Made by a program: the position numbers and the translations under genes
Part shown: one piece after another, positions 34,141-39,850 of the stretch
Layout: every line of letters starts with the position of its first letter
Position numbering within the stretch: the first letter of the stretch is position 1
Notes under the pieces: model-generated
What the model was told of the DNA's origin: nothing
The model's input: only the letters and a program-made list of their open reading frames with translations
Database searches by the model: none
NCBI GenBank assembly: GCA_020631475.1
Contig: JAHDHE010000009.1
Location: 1-39,850 of the forward strand
Source: Tenacibaculum sp.
GTDB lineage: Bacteria; Bacteroidota; Bacteroidia; Flavobacteriales; Flavobacteriaceae
Reading direction: 5' to 3'
Length of the DNA stretch: 39,850 nucleotides

Positions 34141-34580
34141 TGGGTAGGCGAGATAAATTCAAAAGTAGAAGTAAAAGTTCCTATTCAAGAAAACCGAAGA
34201 GTTTACCCGATAAACTTGGTACTAAAGAAAGGTTTATCGTATTTAGCTTTAAAGACTTTGACAGAAATCAAGGGCAGTCATTTAAAGATTGGGAAACAGA
34301 CGAACTACTTGCTTTGGCAGTTGAAAAATTATCGCAAATTTCTAATTTGACAATGAGCCAAGCTTTACAACAACAAATAATCAAGATATACACCAAAGTA
34401 GATTTTCCACCGAATTCAGATTTCATTCATCCAAAACACGTAAAAGAAGATGTGAAATGGGCATCCTTTCATATTCAAGGTAAAGAGTGTATCATCGGAT
34501 ATGTTGAGGATAATATTTTTTATATAGTTTTCTTAGACAAAGACCATAAGTTTTGGATAACAGAGAAGAAAAATACGTGA
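34140..34580 (+). CDS. Small basic protein coupled to the AAA ATPase, unknown family
   Basis: This 146-aa protein shares a TAATG stop/start with the ATPase, so the two are almost certainly made together. The first 20 residues are very basic and Ser-rich (RRDKFKSRSKSSYSRK) and likely disordered or nucleic-acid binding. A central helical part follows (about 55-95). The C-terminal part reads HIQGKECIIGYVEDNIFYIV then FLDKDHKFW, two strands like the end of a RelE/MqsR-type toxin fold. That resemblance is by eye only and no catalytic residues are evident. It is not DUF4435 (AriB) and lacks the RloB motif I would expect. It may be the effector or a regulator of the ATPase. Confidence 0.7.
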   Translation: MGRRDKFKSRSKSSYSRKPKSLPDKLGTKERFIVFSFKDFDRNQGQSFKDWETDELLALAVEKLSQISNLTMSQALQQQIIKIYTKVDFPPNSDFIHPKHVKEDVKWASFHIQGKECIIGYVEDNIFYIVFLDKDHKFWITEKKNT

Positions 34581-34583
34581 GAA

Positions 34584-34724
34584 AAACTAGGGCTAACAAT
34601 GTATAAAAATAATAGCGGTTTAATCGCTCAATCGAAAGTAAGTAAATATAAAAAAGGTCTGTGTTTAACCGAAAAGTAAATGGGTGTAAATCCGCTACTA
34701 TTCTTATACGAGACCGTCAGCGAA
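34584..34724. repeat. Downstream attC-like recombination site of the ATPase cassette
   Basis: A long palindrome directly follows the small gene. Outer arms are GCTAAC (34592-34597) and GTCAGC (34716-34721), with unequal spacers (3 and 6 nt). Inner arms of 18 nt (34601-34618 with 34692-34709) match at 16 positions. A 73-nt loop lies between. The core, 34592-34721, is 130 nt, within the size range of integron attC sites. The left end AAACTAGGGCTAAC (34584-34597) is complementary to the cassette start at 13 of 14 positions. Confidence 0.55.
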
Positions 34725-34728
34725 ACAT

Positions 34729-34763
34729 AAAAAAATCCCAAGTTAAAAACTCGGGATTTTTTT
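34729..34763. terminator. Intrinsic terminator, mainly for the minus-strand sulfide operon
   Basis: An 11-bp outer stem (34729-34739 with 34753-34763) plus AGT/ACT inner pairs carries A- and T-runs on both sides. It overlaps the stop of the HMA-domain gene and can also stop plus-strand transcription from the cassette. Confidence 0.85.
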
Positions 34764-35028
34764 ATTTATTTACTTTACCTACTGCACAACTTACATATGA
34801 TTTTGCTTTGTGTAATACCGTATTTTTATCTCCAACTTCTGGATATCCTAGTTTAGATAATTTTTCTTTTACTAAAACTAAAGTTGCTTTATTAGTAATT
34901 AAAGTTACTAACGAATTTTTTACATCAACATTTACGTTTTCTGTACCTTTTATCGAATTTAATCCGTTAATAATTGTGTTAGCACAACCACCACATTTTA
35001 AGTTTTCTATATAAATTTCTTGCTTCAT
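34762..35028 (-). CDS. Heavy-metal-associated (HMA) domain protein
   Basis: This 88-aa protein consists of one HMA domain plus a short tail. The metal-binding pair is Cys12 and Cys15 (LKCGGCANT); another cysteine is at 81. HMA proteins carry Cu+ or other soft metals. It is the last gene of the ruvB-to-HMA operon, 1 bp after the rhodanese gene. In a persulfide-handling operon it may bind copper or sulfane sulfur, but this is inference. Confidence 0.88.
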   Translation of the reverse strand: MKQEIYIENLKCGGCANTIINGLNSIKGTENVNVDVKNSLVTLITNKATLVLVKEKLSKLGYPEVGDKNTVLHKAKSYVSCAVGKVNK

Positions 35029-35029
35029 T

Positions 35030-35407
35030 TTACTTGTTTTTTTCTTCCCAAGCCATATAACCTCCTAAAACATTATAAGGCGTAAATCCGTTTTTTAATA
35101 ATATCTCTGATGCTATTTTACTTCTACCTCCCGAGCGGCAATAAATATATACTGGTTTCGATTTATCTAACTTTTCTATGGCTAGTTTCTCAAAATTATC
35201 AGCTGTTACATTTATTTTTATTGCGTTGTCAATAATACCATCAGCCCATTCATCTGAAGTTCTAACATCTATTAATTGAACATCTTTATCGTTATTTAAT
35301 ACAACCTGTAAATCTTCAATTGTAATATCTACTATTCCTTCGTTTTTAGGTTTGCATGAAGAAATAACACTAACAGCGACTATTAAAAAAAGTACAATTT
35401 TTTTCAT
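35030..35407 (-). CDS. Rhodanese-like lipoprotein
   Basis: This single-domain rhodanese of 125 aa has a lipoprotein signal ending at Cys18 (VISSCKP), so it sits in the cell envelope. The active cysteine is Cys90 in CRSGGRS, the six-residue loop plus turn typical for sulfur transfer. It lies 6 bp after the CstB-like gene and 1 bp before the HMA gene. It probably takes persulfide sulfur outside the cytoplasm. Substrate not proven. Confidence 0.9.
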   Translation of the reverse strand: MKKIVLFLIVAVSVISSCKPKNEGIVDITIEDLQVVLNNDKDVQLIDVRTSDEWADGIIDNAIKINVTADNFEKLAIEKLDKSKPVYIYCRSGGRSKIASEILLKNGFTPYNVLGGYMAWEEKNK

Positions 35408-35413
35408 TTTATA

Positions 35414-36820
35414 TTATTTTAACGTTGATGGACAAACCATTTCTGTTCTTTGAATATTTGTTTTTTTAATTGCTCCATAACCACCAGCTACATCAATCAC
35501 ATTATGATATCCTCTCGCCTTTAAAATAGAAGCTGCGATTACCGAACGATATCCGCCAGCACAGTGAATATAAAAATCTTCTTCTGTAGGGAACTCTTCG
35601 ATATGATCATTTAAAAAATCTAACGGAGTACTTGGTACATCAACAATATGTTCGTTTGCATACTCTCCTGGTTTACGTGCATCAAAAACTTTTGCGTTAT
35701 TGTTTATGGCTTCTTCTAAATTATCAGCTGTAACCGAGCGCAAAGTATCTACTTCTTTACCTGATGCCTTCCAAGTATCAAAACTACCATCTAAATATCC
35801 TAAAACATTATCAAAACCTACACGAGATAATCGCGTAATCGTTGTTTCTTCTTCTCCTACTGGGGTTACTAACAAAATAGGTTGTGTAACATCTTTTATC
35901 AATGCACCTACCCAAGGAGCAAACGTACCTCCTAAACCAATAAATATTGATTGCGGTATAAATCCTTTAATAAAATCAAATTGATGACGTACATCTAAAA
36001 TAATTGCATCGGTTTCATTTGCTATCTTTTCAAAATCATCTACAGATAAAGCTTTTGATCCGCTTTTTATAACATCATCGATAGATTGATATCCTTCCTT
36101 ATTCATTTTTACATTTAAAGGAAAATATGCTGGTGGAGGTAATAAACCATCTGTTACTTCTTGTACAAATTCTTCTTTAGTCATATTTGCACGCAACGCA
36201 TAATTTGTTTTTTTCTGATCTCCGATAGTTCCCACAGTTTCTTTACTTAGGTTTTTACCACAAGCTGAACCTGCTCCGTGTGCCGGATATACAATAACCT
36301 CATCAGCTAAAGGCATAATTTTAGTTCGTAAGCTATCGTATAACATTCCAGCTAAATCATCTTGGGTTAAATCTCCTTTCTGAGCTAAATCTGGTCGACC
36401 AACATCTCCTAAAAACAGTGTATCTCCACTAAAAATAGCATGGTTATTTCCGTTTTTATCTTTTAATAAATAAGAAGTGCTTTCCATCGTATGTCCAGGA
36501 GTATGTAATGCTGTAATGGTAATTTCTCCTACTTTAAAAACTTCTTCATCTTTAGCTATATGAGCATTAAATGAAGTTTTTGCCGTTGGACCATACACTA
36601 TAGTTGCACCTGTTTTTTCAGCAAGTGTTACATGTCCACTTACAAAATCAGCATGAAAATGAGTTTCGAAAATGTACTTAATAGTTGCTTTATCTTTTTT
36701 AGCTCTCTTTATATATTGTTCTACTTCACGTAACGGATCAATGATTGCAACTTCTCCGTTACTTTCTATATAATAAGCTCCTTGTGCTAAACAACCTGTA
36801 TAAATTTGCTCTATCTTCAT
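35414..36820 (-). CDS. CstB-like persulfide dioxygenase-rhodanese fusion
   Basis: This cytoplasmic protein (468 aa) joins a metallo-beta-lactamase-fold persulfide dioxygenase domain (residues 1 to about 245) to two rhodanese domains. The iron-binding THFHAD motif has His54, His56 and Asp58; YPAHGAGSACG is a further conserved loop. The first rhodanese domain (about 255-355) lacks the active cysteine; the second has Cys420 in HCAGGYRS. This is the domain order of staphylococcal CstB, which oxidises persulfides to thiosulfate. It lies 6 bp after the SulP gene and 6 bp before the rhodanese gene. Confidence 0.9.
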   Translation of the reverse strand: MKIEQIYTGCLAQGAYYIESNGEVAIIDPLREVEQYIKRAKKDKATIKYIFETHFHADFVSGHVTLAEKTGATIVYGPTAKTSFNAHIAKDEEVFKVGEITITALHTPGHTMESTSYLLKDKNGNNHAIFSGDTLFLGDVGRPDLAQKGDLTQDDLAGMLYDSLRTKIMPLADEVIVYPAHGAGSACGKNLSKETVGTIGDQKKTNYALRANMTKEEFVQEVTDGLLPPPAYFPLNVKMNKEGYQSIDDVIKSGSKALSVDDFEKIANETDAIILDVRHQFDFIKGFIPQSIFIGLGGTFAPWVGALIKDVTQPILLVTPVGEEETTITRLSRVGFDNVLGYLDGSFDTWKASGKEVDTLRSVTADNLEEAINNNAKVFDARKPGEYANEHIVDVPSTPLDFLNDHIEEFPTEEDFYIHCAGGYRSVIAASILKARGYHNVIDVAGGYGAIKKTNIQRTEMVCPSTLK

Positions 36821-36826
36821 AATATA

Positions 36827-38557
36827 CTATTCGTACGCTTGATGTATGTATTGTGCGTACTTTTTTTGATTTTGATTATCTCCTGTCTTAAAAAAATTTA
36901 CAGCTCCGTTTGGTCTCATAAAAAAATGATCTAAACTAATCACTTCTAGTAAGCCACCTCTAAAAAAGGCATCTCTTACAGGTCCTTTTACTGCTGCAAA
37001 ATAAAATTCTATATTTCTTTTTTTATAATACTTAATTCTTTCTTTAAGCATTTCAATTCCTGTACTATCTACTCTATTAATACTCTCTGCATCTAATACA
37101 ATCAATTTTAATGCTCCTCTTTTTTCTTCTGTTAACTCGTCTAATTTATCTCTAAAATAATTCGAGTTGGCATAAAATAGTTGTGCATCGAAACGAAAAA
37201 CTAAAACTTCATTATCAATAACTACTTCTGTAAAACGATTTTTATTTCTGTAAAAATCAGAATTAGGAACTTTACCTAACTCCACAGCGTAAGGTCTTGA
37301 TGTTCTAAAAATTAAAATAATTAATGATAAACCTACTCCGATTAAGATTCCGTATTCTATTCCGAAAAATAAGGTGGAAAAAAACGTAGCTACTAATAAC
37401 CAAAAATCTAGATTATTGGCTTTCCATAACCTCTTTGCTTCTTTAATATTAATTAAATTAAAAACGGCTACAATAATAATGGCTGCTAATATTGTTTTTG
37501 GTAAATGATAAAATATAGGTGTTAAAAAAAGTAAGGTAAACACGACTATTATTGCTGAAACTATTGCAGAAATACCTGTAGTTCCTCCTGATTCTTCGTT
37601 TATTGCTGAACGAGAAAAACTAGATGTTGATGGATAGGATTGAAACAATGAACCAACAATATTACTAATTCCTAAAGCTACTAATTCTTGATTAGGTCGT
37701 ATGCGGTATTCATCTTGTTTTGCTTCTAATGTTTTTCCTATCGAAATAGTTTCTAAATACCCAACCATTACCAATGTTGCTGCTATTGGAAACAATTCTC
37801 TTACCAAAGCAATATCTATTACCGGAATAGTAAACTTTGGTAATCCTGAAGGAATATCTTTTACAATTGCAACATCTATAAATTGGTTTCCAAAAAATCT
37901 GATAATTAAAATACCTAAAGCAACAACAATTAGCGCATTTGGTATTTTTTTATTTACTTTTCTAAATACTATTATTATAATACAAGCTATAACACCTATG
38001 AATGTTGTATTCATATTAAAATATTCAATTCTATTAAAAACATCTTCTAATAAAATATGGACTTGATCGCTTTGTAAAAATTCTACACCTAATAAATTTC
38101 TGAATTGATTTAAACCAATGATTAAAGCTACTGCTGATGTAAATCCAATAATTACTGGTCTTGATAAAAAATTAACAATAAAACCTAAGCGTAAAACTCC
38201 CATTAAAAATTGAATAGTTCCCACCATTAATGCTAATAAAATTGCAATAGCTATATAACTTTCAGATCCTATTAAAGCTAGCGTAGAAACTCCAGTTGCA
38301 ACAATTAAAGAATCCATTGCTACTGGACCTATTGCTACTTGTCGTGATGAACCAAAAATAGCATACATTAATTGCGGAACTAAAGCTGCATATAAACCAT
38401 AAATTGGTGGTAAACCTGCAATTAAAGCATAGGCAATACCCTGTGGAATAAGTACAATTGCAACAGTAATACCCGCAACAATATCTCCTCTTAGTTGAGA
38501 TTTTTTATAGTTGGGTAACCATTCTAATATAGGTATAAGTTTCTTTAGTAATTTCAT
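36827..38557 (-). CDS. SulP family anion transporter with STAS domain
   Basis: This inner-membrane transporter of the SLC26/SulP family has 576 aa. A hydrophobic core of about 10-14 helices spans residues 20-430, including PQGIAYALIAGLPPIYGLYA and AINEESGGTTGISAIVSA. A C-terminal STAS domain covers about 440-550, with VDSTGIEML. SulP proteins carry sulfate, bicarbonate or other anions. In this operon sulfate or sulfite/thiosulfate export is attractive but unproven. It begins 3 bp after ruvB. Confidence 0.92.
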   Translation of the reverse strand: MKLLKKLIPILEWLPNYKKSQLRGDIVAGITVAIVLIPQGIAYALIAGLPPIYGLYAALVPQLMYAIFGSSRQVAIGPVAMDSLIVATGVSTLALIGSESYIAIAILLALMVGTIQFLMGVLRLGFIVNFLSRPVIIGFTSAVALIIGLNQFRNLLGVEFLQSDQVHILLEDVFNRIEYFNMNTTFIGVIACIIIIVFRKVNKKIPNALIVVALGILIIRFFGNQFIDVAIVKDIPSGLPKFTIPVIDIALVRELFPIAATLVMVGYLETISIGKTLEAKQDEYRIRPNQELVALGISNIVGSLFQSYPSTSSFSRSAINEESGGTTGISAIVSAIIVVFTLLFLTPIFYHLPKTILAAIIIVAVFNLINIKEAKRLWKANNLDFWLLVATFFSTLFFGIEYGILIGVGLSLIILIFRTSRPYAVELGKVPNSDFYRNKNRFTEVVIDNEVLVFRFDAQLFYANSNYFRDKLDELTEEKRGALKLIVLDAESINRVDSTGIEMLKERIKYYKKRNIEFYFAAVKGPVRDAFFRGGLLEVISLDHFFMRPNGAVNFFKTGDNQNQKKYAQYIHQAYE

Positions 38558-38560
38558 ACT

Positions 38561-39583
38561 TTAAAAAAGCTCTCCTTGACTTGTTCCTTTTATTCTTCCT
38601 AAATGTTTATAGGCTAAATCCGTTACTTCTCTTCCTCGAGGTGTGCGCATTATAAATCCTTGTTGAATTAAAAACGGTTCGTAAACCTCTTCAATTGTTT
38701 CTGAGTTTTCTGACACTGCTGTAGCTAATGTTGAAATACCAACTGGACCACCTTTAAACTTATCGATAATAGTTGTTAGAATCTTGTTATCCATTTCATC
38801 TAAACCATGAGCATCCACATTTAATGCTTTTAAAGCGTATTGTGCAATCTCTATAGTAATTGTTCCATTACCTTTAATCTGAGCAAAATCTCGTACTCTA
38901 CGTAATAAAGCATTTGCTATACGAGGTGTACCTCTACTTCGTCCAGCAATCTCAATTGCTGCTTCCATAGAAATTGGAACACCTAAAATATGCGAACTTC
39001 TTTGAATAATTGTTGTTAAAAGTTCTGTAGTATAATAATGTAATCTACTGCTGATACCGAAACGTGCTCTCATAGGAGCTGTTAATAATCCTGAACGAGT
39101 GGTTGCACCAATTAACGTAAAAGGTTCTAAATTAATTTGAACTGTACGTGCATTTGGTCCAGATTCAATCATAATATCGATTTTATAGTCTTCCATTGCA
39201 GAGTATAGATACTCTTCTACAATTGGGCTTAATCGATGGATTTCATCAATAAACAATACATCACGTTCATCAAGATTTGTTAATAAACCTGCTAAGTCTC
39301 CTGGTTTATCTAATACAGGTCCTGAAGTAACTTTTATACTTACACCTAACTCATTCGCTAAAATATGAGCTAAGGTGGTTTTTCCTAAACCTGGAGGTCC
39401 ATGAAATAGGGTATGATCTAGTGCTTCATCACGCTGATTTGCTGCTTCAACAAAAATCTTTAAATTTTCAATTGCTTGATCTTGTCCTGAAAAATCATCA
39501 AAAGAAAGCGGACGTAGTTTTTTTTCTACATCTAATTCTTCATTGGTGAGATTCGTGTTTTCAGGGTTTAGATTTTCATTCAT
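38561..39583 (-). CDS. ruvB: Holliday junction branch migration DNA helicase RuvB
   Basis: This AAA+ motor of the RuvAB complex moves Holliday junctions during recombination and repair. It is 340 aa, the usual length. Walker A is GPPGLGKT (62-69), Walker [12 protein letters not shown], and sensor-type [18 protein letters not shown] follows. The C-terminal winged helix ends in [16 protein letters not shown]. It is the first gene of a five-gene minus-strand run, only 3 bp before the SulP gene. A TAnnTTTG box precedes it. Confidence 0.97.
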   Translation of the reverse strand: MNENLNPENTNLTNEELDVEKKLRPLSFDDFSGQDQAIENLKIFVEAANQRDEALDHTLFHGPPGLGKTTLAHILANELGVSIKVTSGPVLDKPGDLAGLLTNLDERDVLFIDEIHRLSPIVEEYLYSAMEDYKIDIMIESGPNARTVQINLEPFTLIGATTRSGLLTAPMRARFGISSRLHYYTTELLTTIIQRSSHILGVPISMEAAIEIAGRSRGTPRIANALLRRVRDFAQIKGNGTITIEIAQYALKALNVDAHGLDEMDNKILTTIIDKFKGGPVGISTLATAVSENSETIEEVYEPFLIQQGFIMRTPRGREVTDLAYKHLGRIKGTSQGELF

Positions 39584-39590
39584 AAGAGTA

Positions 39591-39598
39591 CAAATATA
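39591..39598 (-). promoter_or_regulatory. TAnnTTTG core of the ruvB promoter
   Basis: The minus strand reads TATATTTG, 7 nt before the ruvB ATG at 39583, so the mRNA would be leaderless or nearly so. No clear -33 box is visible. Confidence 0.5.
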
Positions 39599-39690
39599 CT
39601 TGAATTATAAATTTCGAATTGTAATAAATGTTACGTTGTAATATTGATAATGCTAAGATACATATTCACTATTGATTTTGGCGCATAAAA

Positions 39691-39716
39691 AAAGCCTTCC
39701 AAACTTGGAAGGCTTT
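39691..39716 (-). terminator. Intrinsic terminator of the truncated right-hand gene
   Basis: A 12-bp stem (39691-39702 with 39705-39716, AAAGCCTTCCAA and complement) is followed on the minus strand by TTTTATGCG. It lies between the truncated gene and ruvB. Confidence 0.85.
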
Positions 39717-39725
39717 ATAAATAAC

Positions 39726-39749
39726 TGTCAACCTATTTTTAGGACGACA
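39726..39749. repeat. Short palindromic element related to 21348-21369
   Basis: TGTCAACCTA and TAGGACGACA pair at 8 of 10 positions around a short T-rich loop. The ends resemble the element behind coxA. Confidence 0.4.
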
Positions 39750-39759
39750 CAAATACTTA

Positions 39760-39850
39760 TTAATTATTGTTATAACGATCTAAACCAGTTTTTAACCAAT
39801 TATAATAAGTTGTATGATCTGAATATTGTTGAGGTGAATTAAGTACCTCT
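39760..39850 (-). CDS. C-terminal end of a gene that runs off the window
   Basis: The last 29 codons of a minus-strand gene are visible, ending YNWLKTGLDRYNNN before the TAA at 39760-39762. The frame is open to the window edge. The following terminator (39691-39716) supports it as a real gene end. The fragment is too short to assign a family. Confidence 0.6.
   Translation of the reverse strand, partial: EVLNSPQQYSDHTTYYNWLKTGLDRYNNN

Noticed and set aside
34619-34691. Possible cobalamin- or other riboswitch in the loop of the downstream palindrome
   Set aside because: No conserved aptamer blocks could be found, and the stretch lies after, not before, a plus-strand gene.
34661-35014. 117-codon plus-strand open frame across the HMA gene
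   Set aside because: It runs antisense through the well-supported HMA-domain gene, across the terminator, and its product has no recognisable features.
37701-38066. 121-codon plus-strand frame opposite the SulP gene
   Set aside because: It is antisense to a clear transporter gene and appears because the membrane-protein codons leave the opposite strand free of stops.
1-39850. CRISPR arrays, tRNA or rRNA genes, complete insertion sequences, transposases, integrases, prophage genes
   Set aside because: I read the gaps on both strands and saw no regularly spaced repeats, cloverleaf arms, rRNA blocks or recombinase genes.

Overview
The window looks like the chromosome of a marine-type member of the Flavobacteriaceae (Bacteroidota). 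It is AT-rich. Upstream regions carry the Bacteroidota promoter core TAnnTTTG rather than sigma70-like boxes. Ribosome binding sites are weak or absent. The gene content is typical of the family: TonB-dependent receptors with a carboxypeptidase-like N-terminal domain, DUF3078, DUF2480, SPOR, an Alternative Complex III operon, and a thiamine receptor behind a TPP riboswitch. The genus cannot be fixed from sequence alone; Polaribacter- or Tenacibaculum-like is a guess.

Layout. 1-4.1 kb: a TonB-dependent receptor converges on a CNNM/CBS membrane protein through a shared terminator, followed by a DUF3078 outer-membrane protein. 5.0-6.3 kb: a minus-strand SUF accessory trio (sufE, DUF59 protein, DUF2480 protein), separated from any sufBCDS core. 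6.4-9.3 kb: a PfkB-family kinase and a long (632 aa) amidophosphoribosyltransferase. 9.4-9.7 kb: a SPOR protein. 9.9-21.3 kb: one long respiratory operon, actABCDEF then coxB and coxA. It encodes a quinol:cytochrome c oxidoreductase (ACIII) and subunits II and I of an aa3-type oxidase. 21.3-22.0 kb: a 673-bp gap with a terminator, short palindromes and a possible 54-aa membrane peptide. 22.0-26.7 kb: comM-like ATPase, a TlpA-like lipoprotein, ahcY and a 4'-phosphopantetheinyl transferase. 26.8-32.5 kb: a lipoprotein, then a thiamine-uptake block of thiamine-binding protein, PnuT/PnuC-type transporter, NadR-like kinase, an ArfB-type peptidyl-tRNA hydrolase, TPP riboswitch and TonB receptor. 32.7-34.7 kb: a two-gene cassette (AAA ATPase plus a 146-aa protein) bounded by palindromic recombination-like sites. 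34.8-39.6 kb: a minus-strand operon of ruvB, a SulP transporter, a CstB-like persulfide dioxygenase/rhodanese, a rhodanese lipoprotein and an HMA-domain protein. A truncated gene runs off the right end.

The most unusual region is 32.69-34.72 kb. The ATPase/partner pair is bracketed by two palindromic sites whose outer and inner arms are complementary in a crossed pattern. The start of the cassette (32739-32752) is the complement of its own end (34584-34597) at 13 of 14 positions. The flanking sequence before it (32691-32699) is complementary to the flanking sequence after it (34716-34724) at 8 of 9. That is what insertion by integron-style recombination at G^TT between two attC-like sites would leave. 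The cargo (AAA ATPase with Walker A GNNASGKS, translationally coupled to a small basic protein) has the architecture of two-gene anti-phage systems such as AbiL or PARIS. The small partner is not one of their known effectors as far as I can tell by eye. No recombinase is present in the window, so the mobilising enzyme would have to act in trans.
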